Shown: positions 34,695-44,109, counted from the stretch's first letter. The stretch: 64,000 nt of DNA from Gracilibacillus alcaliphilus (GCF_016909015.1 NZ_JAFBFA010000028.1:1-64000), one strand, 5' to 3'. A program made the numbers and translations. The notes: generated by a model not told the origin, from the sequence alone.

Positions 34695-36614
34695 ATGACT
34701 CAAGCAAAAATAGACCATTATCCATCAGATATGGAAAAAGAAAAGTCGTCCCCAGTCTTTGGATTATTTATCAAACGGCATCTGGAATTACTAGCTGCTA
34801 TGATCAGCGGTGTCCTTATTCTAAGTGCATGGTTATTAAATAATTACATCAGCCACCAACTCTGGATCAGCCTGCTAATCGCTGCCTTTTTAATTGGCGG
34901 ATTTGCCAAAGCAAAAGAAGGTATTACTGAATCAATAGCAACCAAAAGTTTAAACGTAGAATTATTGATGATTATTGCGGCTGTCGGAGCCATTTCCATC
35001 GGCTATTGGGCAGAGGGAGCCATCCTTATCTTTATCTTCTCTTTATCAGGCGCCTTAGAAAGCTATACCGCACATAAAAGCGAAAAAGAACTGCAAAGCC
35101 TGATTAAATTACAGCCTGAAACGGCAAGGTTACGGAATGGCCGAACCATATCTGTTGATCAATTAGTGATAGGTGATCAAATTGTCGTAAAGACAGGAGA
35201 ACGGATTCCGGCTGACGGCTTGATCATCAAGGGAGAAACCACGATAGATGAAAGTGCCTTATCTGGTGAGGCTATTCCTGTTCCCAAATCGTTTAACGAT
35301 ACGGTATATGCTGGAACAATGAATTTAAGCGGGACTTTGCAGATAGAAATTAACACGCAGCCAACCGAAACAATGTTCCAAAAAATCATTCAATTAGTGC
35401 AGCATGCTCAAGAGGAACGCTCACCTGCTCAACAATTTATTGAAAAATTTGAAGGTACTTATGTCAAAATCGTTTTATTAACGGTTGCTCTGATGATGTT
35501 TCTGCCTCATTATCTTTTAGGATGGACATGGACAGACACCATTTATCGGGCCATGATTTTGCTTGTAGTTGCCTCTCCTTGTGCACTCGTTGCCTCCATC
35601 ATGCCAGCGGCCTTATCAGCTATTTCCAATGGGGCTCGTCAAGGAATTTTATTCAAGGGCGGGGTTTATGCAGAAGCTTTAGCAAAGGTAGATACAGTTG
35701 CCTTTGACAAAACAGGGACCTTAACTAAGGGTGAGCCGGTGGTCACTAACTTTTTTGCTGATCCTCTAACAGAGGTAACAGAGCTTGCAGATGTCATCTA
35801 TGCGATTGAAAATGAATCGACTCACCCTCTGGCGCAAGCAATGAAAAAATGGGCCAGTCATTACAAAGGTGACACATCTGTAGAGCTAAACAGTGTTCAG
35901 CATCATCATGGCAAAGGGATCTCTGCCCAAATTGATCAAATAAACTGGCTGGTGGGCAATAAGGAATTGGTGGGGCAGCAAATGGCTCAGGATTTTCTCC
36001 GTCATTATACGACAGAACAGCTTGCTGCTACCAACATCTATGTAAAAAAAGACAATCAGATTATCGCCGCCTTTTTGTTAGAAGACACACTAAGACAAGA
36101 CTCTGTGGAAGCGATCCAGACCTTAAACAAATTAGGAATTAAGACAGTGATGTTAACAGGGGACAATGCCGAAATTGCAGGTGCGATTGCCAAAGAAGCC
36201 AAACTCAAGGAATTTCATGCCAATTGTTTACCTGAGGATAAGGTGAATTATTTAAAGCAGTTGACTGCTAACCAAAAACAAACGATGATGATTGGCGATG
36301 GCATTAATGATGCCCCTGCCTTAGCTACTGCAAACATTGGCGCGGCTATGGGAGCTGGGAGTGATATCGCTTTGGAAACAGCCGATATGGTGCTGGTAAA
36401 GAATGATTTGGCCAAAATAGTGTACGCCATCAAACTCTCGAAAAAGATGAACAGGATTATTAAACAGAATATTGTTTTCTCGATCGGGGTTATTTTACTG
36501 CTTATTGCAACAAACTTTCTGCAAATCATTGATATGCCATTAGGAGTCATTGGACATGAGGGCAGTACGATTTTGGTTATCTTAAATGGCCTGCGTCTGT
36601 TGAAATCTTTTTAA
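34695..36614 (+). CDS. zosA: P1B-type Zn-transporting ATPase ZosA
   Basis: A 639-residue P-type ATPase. Actuator SGEAIPVPK (about 190-198), membrane metal-site motif SPC (294-296) in place of CPC, phosphorylated Asp338 in DKTGTLT, THPLAQ nucleotide-binding His-Pro, and GDGINDAPAL hinge are all present. There is no N-terminal heavy-metal-binding domain. Length, SPC motif and the Per box fit B. subtilis ZosA, which imports Zn(II) under peroxide stress; the direction of transport here is inferred. ATG after AAGGAGGG. Confidence 0.92.
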   Translation: MTQAKIDHYPSDMEKEKSSPVFGLFIKRHLELLAAMISGVLILSAWLLNNYISHQLWISLLIAAFLIGGFAKAKEGITESIATKSLNVELLMIIAAVGAISIGYWAEGAILIFIFSLSGALESYTAHKSEKELQSLIKLQPETARLRNGRTISVDQLVIGDQIVVKTGERIPADGLIIKGETTIDESALSGEAIPVPKSFNDTVYAGTMNLSGTLQIEINTQPTETMFQKIIQLVQHAQEERSPAQQFIEKFEGTYVKIVLLTVALMMFLPHYLLGWTWTDTIYRAMILLVVASPCALVASIMPAALSAISNGARQGILFKGGVYAEALAKVDTVAFDKTGTLTKGEPVVTNFFADPLTEVTELADVIYAIENESTHPLAQAMKKWASHYKGDTSVELNSVQHHHGKGISAQIDQINWLVGNKELVGQQMAQDFLRHYTTEQLAATNIYVKKDNQIIAAFLLEDTLRQDSVEAIQTLNKLGIKTVMLTGDNAEIAGAIAKEAKLKEFHANCLPEDKVNYLKQLTANQKQTMMIGDGINDAPALATANIGAAMGAGSDIALETADMVLVKNDLAKIVYAIKLSKKMNRIIKQNIVFSIGVILLLIATNFLQIIDMPLGVIGHEGSTILVILNGLRLLKSF

Positions 36615-36617
36615 GAG

Positions 36618-36650
36618 GTGTTCAAAATGGCACGTGAATTTTTTGAACAC
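36618..36650 (+). terminator. TGTTCAAAA minimal hairpin after zosA
   Basis: GTGTTCAAAA pairs with TTTTGAACAC. It is the second minimal relative of the family A repeat ends, directly after the zosA stop. Confidence 0.6.
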
Positions 36651-36677
36651 ATACTTTAATGTTTTTATTTCACACAC

Positions 36678-36739
36678 AAAAAGTTCCGAATTTCTAAGGC
36701 TTGTTAGTGAAGGCAGCCTAGAAATAACCGGAACTTTTT
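36678..36739. terminator. Bidirectional terminator zosA/yfkH
   Basis: AAAAAGTTCCG and CGGAACTTTTT form the outer stem, with ATTTCTA/TAGAAAT inside. It serves the convergent genes on both sides. Confidence 0.85.
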
Positions 36740-36744
36740 AACAT

Positions 36745-37608
36745 CTATTCACTTACAGATGATGTGCGAATCCGTTCTCTTCTTTCAGCAAAAAGGGCAT
36801 TGATTTCACCGCCGACCATCACAATAATTCCGGAAAGATAAAACCAGAACATCATAATAATCACACCCCCAAGGCTCCCATAAGTAGCTGAATAATTAGC
36901 CATATTGGATACATAATAAGAGAACCCTAACGAGGTCAATTGCCAAAATACCGTTGCAAACAAAGCTCCCACATAGGTATGTTTAAAATATACATGCTTA
37001 CTAGGGGCCAATTTATACAACATCAATAAGACAATAAAGAACACAGCGGATGAAATAACCCACCTTAAGGTATTCCACGTGCTAACAAAATCATCCGATA
37101 AACCAATTAAGGAGAAGACATACTCTCCTATCATTCTACCAAAGATCGGCAAAGCGAAGGCGACGATAATCACCACGATCATAGCAACTGTTAAAATAAC
37201 CGAAATACCTCTAGCAATAAAAAAAGAACGTTTTTCTTCAATGTCATATGCTGTATTAAAGGCTCGAATCAAGGCATTAATACCGTTGGAAGCCGACCAG
37301 AGCGTTCCAATAATACCAATCGATAATAAGCCGCTGTTTCGATTGTTCATCACTTCTGTAATGGTATTATTTAATAGATTTATTGTTTCTGCAGGGGCAT
37401 AATCGGATAGGAAATTCATCACATCAATATCATTGAAAGGTAAATACCCTAACAATGTGACAAGGAAAATCATAAACGGGAACAAAGACAAGAGGAAGAA
37501 GTAAGACAATTGCGCTGATAAACCAGGCACATCATGCTTGCCAATCCGGTCTATCAGCTGCTTGATAAAACCAATCAGGCTATTGTCTGTTAACTTCTGC
37601 TTATTCAT
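36745..37608 (-). CDS. yfkH: YihY/BrkB-family membrane protein YfkH
   Basis: A 287-residue protein with six TM segments. Conserved family segments are AQLSYFFLLSLFPF (about 32-45), GTLWSASNGINALIRAFNTAYDIEEKR split as WSASNGINALIRAFNTAYD near 104-122, and GGVIIMMFWFYLSGIIVMVG near 247-266. It is often annotated as ribonuclease BN, which is incorrect for this family; the function is unknown. It overlaps yfkI by 8 bp, and with yfkJ follows the B. subtilis order. Confidence 0.92.
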   Translation of the reverse strand: MNKQKLTDNSLIGFIKQLIDRIGKHDVPGLSAQLSYFFLLSLFPFMIFLVTLLGYLPFNDIDVMNFLSDYAPAETINLLNNTITEVMNNRNSGLLSIGIIGTLWSASNGINALIRAFNTAYDIEEKRSFFIARGISVILTVAMIVVIIVAFALPIFGRMIGEYVFSLIGLSDDFVSTWNTLRWVISSAVFFIVLLMLYKLAPSKHVYFKHTYVGALFATVFWQLTSLGFSYYVSNMANYSATYGSLGGVIIMMFWFYLSGIIVMVGGEINALFAERRERIRTSSVSE

Positions 37609-37888
37609 CCTGATCCCGCTCAGTTAATTTATTCGTGGCATCCTGTAATTGATTCAGAATTTCTAACACAGCAGTAAGGCTGGAAGATACCTGTTTGGAG
37701 TAATAGTCATATTGAACATTTAATTGATGGATAGCTTCTGTCGGATGGTGCATATAAAATGAAACCCGATTTCCACATTGCTGTAATCCCTGTTTTACAT
37801 AATTTCTCGTTTCTCGATTAGTTAAGGTTAATAAACCACCGACTATAGCGCCAGCAATCATTCCTTTAATAATTTTTTCTTTACTCAT
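37601..37888 (-). CDS. yfkI: YfkI-like small protein with N-terminal TM/glycine segment
   Basis: A 95-residue protein: a YtxH-like hydrophobic glycine-rich stretch IIKGMIAGAIVGGLLTL near the N-terminus followed by an amphipathic helical tail. The ATG at 37888 has GGGTGA five bases upstream; a GTG nine bases earlier overlaps that site. It overlaps yfkH (8 bp), so the two are coupled. The name rests on position between yfkJ and yfkH as in B. subtilis. Function unknown. Confidence 0.75.
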   Translation of the reverse strand: MSKEKIIKGMIAGAIVGGLLTLTNRETRNYVKQGLQQCGNRVSFYMHHPTEAIHQLNVQYDYYSKQVSSSLTAVLEILNQLQDATNKLTERDQDE

Positions 37889-37945
37889 TCGCGTCACCCA
37901 TTTCTATCTTTACTCCACTTCTACAGATGAATTATACCATTAGTA

Positions 37946-38425
37946 TTAGTGGGTGTTTTCTTTATTATGCTCCATAATATTATGAAATAATTGCTCACAG
38001 CCTTCTTTCACTAGTTCATAAGTATAATCGAAATTTTTGGTGAAGTAAGGATCAGGTATGTTTTCTTCTTTTGCATCTATTACAAAATCCATCAATTTTT
38101 TTACTATTACATCTTCTGTGTTGTAATCGAAACGAGAAAGATCATCCAAGTTCTGTTGATCCATCACAATCATATAATCAAAAGCAGCGAAGTCTTCTGG
38201 AACAACCTGACGTGCCCGTTGACCCTGATAAGAAATAGCTAACTCATCCAGTTTCTTTCTCGTCCCCTTATGTGGTACACTGCCAACATGCCAGTCACCT
38301 AGACCGGCTGAATCAATTACAAAATCCTGTTCTGCCCCCTTTTCCTTGACAATGTGACGAAATACCGCCTCTGCCATCGGCGATCTGCATATATTTCCTA
38401 GACAAATAAATAATACCTTATTCAT
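37946..38425 (-). CDS. yfkJ: Low-molecular-weight protein tyrosine phosphatase YfkJ
   Basis: A 159-residue phosphatase. The P-loop CLGNICRS places nucleophile Cys8 and Arg14 in the C-x5-R pattern, and IPDPYF near residue 123 supplies the general-acid Asp. In B. subtilis, YfkJ dephosphorylates protein tyrosine and is linked to stress resistance. It leads the yfkJ-yfkI-yfkH group. A second homologue of this family (YwlE) would be expected elsewhere. Confidence 0.95.
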   Translation of the reverse strand: MNKVLFICLGNICRSPMAEAVFRHIVKEKGAEQDFVIDSAGLGDWHVGSVPHKGTRKKLDELAISYQGQRARQVVPEDFAAFDYMIVMDQQNLDDLSRFDYNTEDVIVKKLMDFVIDAKEENIPDPYFTKNFDYTYELVKEGCEQLFHNIMEHNKENTH

Positions 38426-38499
38426 ATGATACCACCATACCTCTCTTGTTAATCCTGTTTCTTTTTATTTTCCAGTTATTATCTGTTTAAGTAGGTCCA

Positions 38500-38868
38500 T
38501 TAAAACAACTTTTGAATTTTACTGCTGTACCTGCGAAAGGCACTGTTTTGTTTCCAGTTCTTTTTATCGACTAGCAGACGAAATTGGACTTCTTTTTCTG
38601 AAAGTTTCTGCCGAATACTTTCTTGCTCATCTGGATGGTGACAACATTTCAGTAAATCCCTTAACGACGCTATTTCTTTATTCAGTATAACCTCTTTTGG
38701 TAAATAACCGCTATTTTTCATTATTCGATAGCTCATTCGCAGATCATCAGGCACCCCTGCCAGACTGTCCTTCGGCAGCGGTTTTCCTTTTCCTTCTAAA
38801 TGATCAAAATCCCCATCAGCAATCGATTGTTTGATTCTCTCTTCTGCTAGCTGTGAGACAAAATCCAA
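38500..38868 (-). CDS. DUF1992 (DnaJ-C28-like) protein
   Basis: A 122-residue protein whose first 70 residues are the DUF1992 domain: AEERIKQSIADGDFDHLEGK, GKPLPKDSLAG and DLRMSYRIMKNSGYLPKEV. The domain also occurs in human DNAJC28; no J domain is present here. The C-terminal half is a basic coiled coil. The TTG at 38868 lies 6 bp after GGGTGG; the in-frame TTG at 38874 abuts that site. Function unknown. Confidence 0.82.
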   Translation of the reverse strand: MDFVSQLAEERIKQSIADGDFDHLEGKGKPLPKDSLAGVPDDLRMSYRIMKNSGYLPKEVILNKEIASLRDLLKCCHHPDEQESIRQKLSEKEVQFRLLVDKKNWKQNSAFRRYSSKIQKLF

Positions 38869-39224
38869 TTTCAACCACCCTTTCTATAATCTACCCACAC
38901 TTTATCATAGACGTAGTTTCGTCAGACTTCATCAATGATAAGAACCACTGTATACAAAAGGCTCACTTTATTATGTATAAGTATACAAAAGAATTTATCT
39001 CATTGCGAAGAAAAAATAAGAACCAGCTCTTTTGTCCTATTCCATATTTTTCTATAGTATCAACCGTCAGAAAGTGACTTGCAAATCAGAAGTACTATAT
39101 ATTAGCATGAATAAAATGCTGAAATTATTAATTTCCTAAATTATAGATAAAAAATTAATGACATTTCTAAATATCGTTAGAATACATGTTATCGAGAAAA
39201 AACATTCAACTGGAGGTTTATATT
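38869..39224. other. Intergenic region before mreBH (about 350 bp)
   Basis: AT-rich, no coding frame. B. subtilis mreBH is under SigI, but I could not find a convincing ACCCCC/CGAA pair; ACCCAC at 38890 is the nearest. A weak TGACTT-17-TATATT pair lies at about 39076-39104. Confidence 0.4.
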
Positions 39225-40232
39225 ATGTTTTCAAATACTGAAATTGGAATTGACTTAGGTACAGCAAATTTATTGATATATTCAAAAAATAAAGGAATTA
39301 TATTAAATGAACCAGCCGTGGTAGCTGTAGATACCACAACAGATCAAGTAGTCGCAGTTGGCAATGAAGCGAAGGAAATGATAGGTAAAACACCGCGGAA
39401 TATTGTCCCAATCCGTCCGCTTAAAGATGGCGTAATCGCCGATTTTGACCGTACAACACAAATGTTAAAAGCCTTCCTTAAGAAGGTAAGTAAACAGGCT
39501 GGCGTTTCTATGCGTAAACCTAGTGTGGTGGTTTGTACACCATCAGGGAGCACAGCGGTCGAACGCAGGGCAATTGATAATGCCGTCAAGAGTTTCGGCG
39601 CTAAAGAAGTACACCTGATTGAAGAACCAGTAGCTGCAGCCATTGGAGCTGATCTGCCTGTTGCCGAACCGCAAGCTAGCATGATCGTTGATATCGGCGG
39701 TGGTACCAGTGAAGTTGGGATCATCTCTTTTGGCGGTGTTGTAGCCAGCCGTTCCGTTCGCGTTGGCGGTGACCGGTTGGATGAAGAAATTATCCAGTAT
39801 ATCAAGAAAAAATATAATGTCTTAATCGGTGAAAGTACTGCTGAAAAAGTAAAAATTGAAATCGGCAACGCAGTAGAAGATCATAAACCAGAAACAATGG
39901 ATGTCAGAGGACGCGATTTGGTAAATGGATTACCTAAGGTTGTAACCATCGAATCGACAGAAATCTACTTTGCCATTAAAGAAACATTAGAATCTATCTT
40001 TCAGGCAATTACAGAAACACTGGAGAACTGCCCGCCTGAATTAAGTGGTGATATTGTGGATCAAGGAATCACCATTACTGGCGGCGGATCACTGTTAAAA
40101 GGCATGCAAGAATGGCTCTCAACCGAAGTAAACGTCCCTGTTCATCTGGCCACCAATCCACTGGAATCAGTGGCGGTCGGAACTGGCCGTTCCCTGCAGA
40201 TGATTCAGAAATTACAAAAAGCTGCAAAATAA
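39225..40232 (+). CDS. mreBH: MreBH-like rod-shape actin homologue
   Basis: A 335-residue bacterial actin. Phosphate 1 motif GIDLGTANLLIYSKNKGI (about 7-24), phosphate 2 VDIGGGTSEVGIISFGG (about 160-176) and adenosine motif ITGGGSLLKGMQEW near 285 are intact. The N-terminus MFSNTEIGIDLGTAN and SKNKGIILNEPAVVAVDTTT resemble MreBH more than MreB or Mbl, and no mreCD genes follow. It would guide lateral wall synthesis and lytic enzymes. ATG after TGGAGG; an upstream ATG at 39186 lacks a ribosome site. Confidence 0.88.
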   Translation: MFSNTEIGIDLGTANLLIYSKNKGIILNEPAVVAVDTTTDQVVAVGNEAKEMIGKTPRNIVPIRPLKDGVIADFDRTTQMLKAFLKKVSKQAGVSMRKPSVVVCTPSGSTAVERRAIDNAVKSFGAKEVHLIEEPVAAAIGADLPVAEPQASMIVDIGGGTSEVGIISFGGVVASRSVRVGGDRLDEEIIQYIKKKYNVLIGESTAEKVKIEIGNAVEDHKPETMDVRGRDLVNGLPKVVTIESTEIYFAIKETLESIFQAITETLENCPPELSGDIVDQGITITGGGSLLKGMQEWLSTEVNVPVHLATNPLESVAVGTGRSLQMIQKLQKAAK

Positions 40233-40323
40233 CTAATTAAAAGTATTCAAAGAGTAGAGGAAGAATATTTTAAGAGAAACTGATTATTTCCTTATCTAGT
40301 GGATACTCTAAAGTTTTTAGAAA

Positions 40324-40440
40324 ACTGGCCACTCGAACACTCTTTCGGGCCACTTACTGGTCTATACTGGCCACTCATACATGCTTTCGGGTCACTCACT
40401 GACCTTTACTGGCCACTCAACCATGCTTTCAGGCCACTTG
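40324..40440. repeat. Array of six GGCC cores at exact 21-bp spacing, copy 2
   Basis: GGCC/GGTC begins at 40327, 40348, 40369, 40390, 40411 and 40432, always 21 bp apart. Alternate units differ, so a higher 42-bp repeat starting at 40324, 40366 and 40408 (ACTGGCCACTC...) is visible. It lies between convergent mreBH and the HAD gene. No intrinsic terminator is seen here. Confidence 0.88.
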
Positions 40441-40497
40441 CATGATGAGACATACGACAGGGGGGATTAACTTCCAATATCCCCCTGTCTACATTTT

Positions 40498-41262
40498 CTA
40501 TAGATCGTATTCTGCCAAGCTGTCCATTGTTAAAGTCGGCAGCTTATCAATGGTTTCCAGATCTTTTTTGGTCGTTACACCAGTAAAAACAAGCAAAGAA
40601 TCAATTCCGGCATTTATACCTGCCAGTATGTCGGTTGCATAATTATCACCGATCATTAGGGTGTCTTCTTTTGCTGTGCCTAACACCTCGATTGCCTGTT
40701 CGACAATGATAGGCTCTGGCTTGCCAATAAAGGTGGGCGTTACGCCAGTTGTTACTGATAAAACCGAGATCAATGAGCCTGCACCAGGCAGAAACCCTCG
40801 TTCCGTCGGTAAAGCGACGTCACCGTTGGTGGCAACAAATTTCGCTCCATTGCGAATATGTAAAGCACCACGTGTTAATTTTTCATAAGTAATATCACGA
40901 TCCATACCCATAACGACAAAATCAGCGTCCGATTCGACTAATTCAAAGCCGGCTGCTTCTAAGGCTAAATAGAGTCCCTCTTCACCAATTGCATAGATCT
41001 TTCTGCTGGCATTCTGCTCTTTAAGGTAATTCGCAGTGGCCATACTGGTTGTAAATACATGGTCAGCTGTACAAGGCACACCCATACTCACTAATTTTGC
41101 AGCGACATCACTTGGGGGTTTAGTGGAATTGTTGGTAACAAAGAGATATGGTAAGTCCTGAGCTTGTAATTGCTGCACAAAGCTAATCGCTGCTTGGATT
41201 TTTTCTGTACCTTTATACATGGTGCCATCAAGATCGATTAAGAATCCTTTATAATTTTTCAT
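40498..41262 (-). CDS. yutF: NagD-type HAD phosphatase (YutF-like)
   Basis: A 254-residue HAD subfamily IIA phosphatase. Motif I LIDLDGTMY (about 8-16), motif II VTNNSTKP (about 42-49), motif III Lys in IGKPEPII and motif IV MIGDNYATDI near 208 are complete. B. subtilis YutF and its relatives hydrolyse small phosphate esters; the physiological substrate is uncertain. ATG after GGAGGCAGTT. It is monocistronic, convergent with mreBH. Confidence 0.88.
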   Translation of the reverse strand: MKNYKGFLIDLDGTMYKGTEKIQAAISFVQQLQAQDLPYLFVTNNSTKPPSDVAAKLVSMGVPCTADHVFTTSMATANYLKEQNASRKIYAIGEEGLYLALEAAGFELVESDADFVVMGMDRDITYEKLTRGALHIRNGAKFVATNGDVALPTERGFLPGAGSLISVLSVTTGVTPTFIGKPEPIIVEQAIEVLGTAKEDTLMIGDNYATDILAGINAGIDSLLVFTGVTTKKDLETIDKLPTLTMDSLAEYDL

Positions 41263-41612
41263 AACTGCCTCCTAAATTTTTTGAAAATTCTATGTATTTT
41301 ATTTGTCATTTTCATAATAAATGATAGTATATATTTATGATAATTTTCAACAAGTGCTGCATATTGGGTGAGGATTACACTGCGATAAAACAGGTTAAAT
41401 CTCATTTCATCGACTTTATTTTCTAAAAAAGGTGATTTATTTTTTTCATTTATGCACTTATTTGTATGTTATCGTGTAGAATTATTCCATTGAAGTATAT
41501 TACGTGCTACAATAATACAGTATATTATTGTAGTAGATTACATGATTATAGCATATCGTGACACATATGCGTATAATGCGTAAATAAACAAGCAGAAAGG
41601 TAGTTAAAGTGA
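41263..41612. other. zwf upstream region (350 bp)
   Basis: No gene. It contains an 11-bp perfect dyad (41507-41533) and a -10 TATAAT at 41572-41577 with no clear -35. Confidence 0.5.
41507..41533. promoter_or_regulatory. Perfect 11-bp dyad upstream of zwf
   Basis: CTACAATAATA and TATTATTGTAG are exact complements around CAGTA. The centre lies about 93 bp before the zwf ATG and about 55 bp before its -10. It looks like an operator; the regulator is unknown. Confidence 0.5.
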
Positions 41613-43094
41613 ATGACAACGAATAACCCGAAAGCAGTTATTGTAATTTTTGGCGCAACAGGGGATCTTGCAAACAGAAAACTTTATCCTTCCATTTACA
41701 GACTTTATCGTAATGGAAAATTATCTGATAATTTTGCAGTAATTGGAGTAGCAAGACGACCATGGACAAATGAAATATTCCATGACAAAGTGAAGGAATC
41801 GATTGCTAGCTTTGATGATCCTCATATTGATAAAGATGAATTTGCCAGTCATTTTCATTATAACCCATTTGATATTCAAGATCTGGAGCATTATCAGGAG
41901 TTAGAGAACTTAATTAGTGAGCTAGATGCCAAGCACCAAACAGAAGGTAATCGTCTCTTCTATTTCTCGATGGCACCTAATTTCTTTGGAACTCTGGCAG
42001 CTAACTTAAAGTCTGAAGGTTTAACCACTACTGAAGGATGGACCAGACTTGTTATTGAAAAACCATTTGGTCATAACTATGAGTCGGCAAAAGAACTCAA
42101 TGAACAAATTCGTGAAGCATTTACAGAAGATCAGATTTATCGTATTGACCATTATCTTGGTAAGGAAATGGTCCAGAATATTGAAGTGATCCGTTTTGCA
42201 AATGCATTATTTGAACCATTATGGAATAATCAATATATCTCTAATATTCAAATTACATCCAGTGAAACATTAGGTGTAGAAGAACGCGGGCGCTATTATG
42301 ATGAGGCTGGAGCATTAAAAGACATGGTTCAGAACCATATGCTGCAAATGCTTGCTTTAATTGCAATGGAACCGCCTATCCGTCTTACACCAGAAGAAAT
42401 CCGCAGTGAGAAGGTAAAGGCATTGCGTGCTTTACGCGTCTTTAATGAAGATGAAATCGATCAGCACTTTGTGCGCGGCCAATATGACAAAGGCGTTTTG
42501 AATGGTGAAGAATTAGCTTCTTATCGTGAAGGAAGCGGTGTAGACCCTGATTCAAACACAGATACATTTGTCGCAGCGAAGCTGATGATTGATAACTTCC
42601 GCTGGGCAGGCGTACCATTCTATATCCGAACTGGTAAACGAATGAAACAGAAATCAACCGAAATTGTGGTCGAATTCAAAGATTTACCGATGAACCTTTA
42701 TTATGGCCAAGAACATGAGACACGTTCTAACCTGTTAGTGATCCATGTACAGCCACACGAAGGAATTACTTTACATGTAAATGCACGAAAAGGTGACTAT
42801 AACGCCTCTTCTACACCAATCACATTGAGTTATGACAATAATTCAAAGGATAAAATGAATACACCTGAAGCATATGAGATCTTGTTGCATGATTGTATGC
42901 GCGGTGATTCAACTAACTTTACACATTGGGATGAGGTTGCCCTCTCTTGGAAATTTATCGATGTAATCGCTGAGGCTTGGTCTAAGAAAAAGGCAGACTT
43001 CCCTAATTATACGTCAGGTACAAATGGACCTAAAGAAGCCGATATGCTATTGCATCATGATGGCTTTGAATGGTGGGACGTTAAACCTGAATAA
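41613..43094 (+). CDS. zwf: Glucose-6-phosphate 1-dehydrogenase
   Basis: A 493-residue NADP-dependent enzyme, first step of the oxidative pentose phosphate pathway. GATGDLANRKLYPS (about 13-26) is the coenzyme fingerprint, and RIDHYLGKEMVQN (about 177-189) contains the substrate-binding Lys and catalytic His. Full length for the family. gndA, the third enzyme of the same pathway, lies 1 kb downstream in convergent orientation. Confidence 0.97.
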   Translation: MTTNNPKAVIVIFGATGDLANRKLYPSIYRLYRNGKLSDNFAVIGVARRPWTNEIFHDKVKESIASFDDPHIDKDEFASHFHYNPFDIQDLEHYQELENLISELDAKHQTEGNRLFYFSMAPNFFGTLAANLKSEGLTTTEGWTRLVIEKPFGHNYESAKELNEQIREAFTEDQIYRIDHYLGKEMVQNIEVIRFANALFEPLWNNQYISNIQITSSETLGVEERGRYYDEAGALKDMVQNHMLQMLALIAMEPPIRLTPEEIRSEKVKALRALRVFNEDEIDQHFVRGQYDKGVLNGEELASYREGSGVDPDSNTDTFVAAKLMIDNFRWAGVPFYIRTGKRMKQKSTEIVVEFKDLPMNLYYGQEHETRSNLLVIHVQPHEGITLHVNARKGDYNASSTPITLSYDNNSKDKMNTPEAYEILLHDCMRGDSTNFTHWDEVALSWKFIDVIAEAWSKKKADFPNYTSGTNGPKEADMLLHHDGFEWWDVKPE

Positions 43095-43097
43095 TGA

Positions 43098-43133
43098 AAA
43101 AACAACCTATTCATCGCTGGATAGGTTGTTTTT
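43098..43133 (+). terminator. Terminator after zwf
   Basis: AAAAACAACCTAT pairs with ATAGGTTGTTTTT around a 10-nt loop. Confidence 0.88.
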
Positions 43134-44109
43134 GCGTTTGTCATCCTCTGAAGCAGCATTACTTAATGGAAGCTACCAAATCACTTAGAGATGTAGCATA
43201 AGAAAAAGCAAGTAGCACACTTGGTGTCTTTACTTTTTAGCCAAGTGGGATGTCCGCTGCGAGAAGTCGCTTTCACTCAAGAGTACAAGTGCAACATCTG
43301 TTCAAGCAAAAGACACTTTCACAGTGTTTTCTATGCCGCCTGGCCTGTCGGTCTGCTAACTTGAAAAAGAAGAGCACTTTTTCAAGTGGATCTTCAGCTC
43401 ATGCTATTCCTTTGTCTGGCTACAAGCGTCAAAAACTAGACAACTTTCCGTCAGCGCCCTACGATAAAGAAGACTTGCCGATTGACTACCGTCAGAGGCT
43501 TAGTCGCCCTTATGCCCTTGGGCGAAAGTCATCATCAATTCGCGAGCTCATCGTGATTCCTTTATCTCAGTTGCTTCGGTCCAGTTGTTACGTTTTTACC
43601 CGACGCTTTCCGCCTTTCTCGCAGGAATCGACTTCTCTCCGCTCCCATCCTCTTTCCTCTTTTATGTTTCTTGCTTCTCAAAAAAAGGAAGTCGAATACA
43701 CCTCTAACATGAGGTTATAGGGAGTACATTTTTACTCATCGATAGCAAAAGAAATCTTTGCAGACGATATAGAGTTCGTTTACAAATGGCAACAGCAGTA
43801 TGGGACTGGCTATTACTTGTTATCGACAACATTAGCGAAGGCCGACCATTTCGACTCCGAAGGGATTCACATGATCTGAAGATCCACTTTTGCCAAGTGA
43901 TCTTCTTGGCAAAAGTTAGCTGAAGAGCATGTGCCCCTCGGCAGGTTAAGGTCGTGACGTCCTGTCACAACACCTGCACTAGTACGTCCTGTAGTCGGAA
44001 AGCGAAATGGTCAGCCGCAGCGGTTGCCTTGCTCTCTATATCTTCTACGGAGGTTATTTCTGGAATAGTTAATAATAGCGGGATTGGATATACTTTCTTA
44101 TCTTTTAAG
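43134..44109. repeat. Repeat-filled gap between zwf and gndA (families C and related)
   Basis: About 980 bp without a credible gene. 43465-43600 repeats 8648-8780: AAAGAAGACTTGCCGATTGA, CGCCCTTATGCCCTTGGG, AAAGTCA, TTCCTTTATCTC. 43876-44030 holds GAAGATCCACTT, GTCGTGACGTCCTGT and CACCTGCACTAGTACGTCCTGT, repeated at 57110-57220. A 156-codon open frame at 43250-43720 lies across the repeat and has serine/arginine-rich low-quality sequence; it is not called. Confidence 0.75.

Noticed and set aside
38890..38912. SigI promoter for mreBH
   Set aside because: ACCCAC is present, but a CGAA/CGTA element at proper spacing is not convincing.
40324..40440. CRISPR array
   Set aside because: Units are 21/42 bp with degenerate interiors and no constant-length unique spacers; no cas genes in the window.
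43250..43720. 156-codon open frame on the plus strand
   Set aside because: It runs across dispersed repeat sequence (shared with 8648-8780), is rich in Ser/Arg/Leu without domain features, and lacks a ribosome site. The matching copy at 8.6 kb does not keep the frame.
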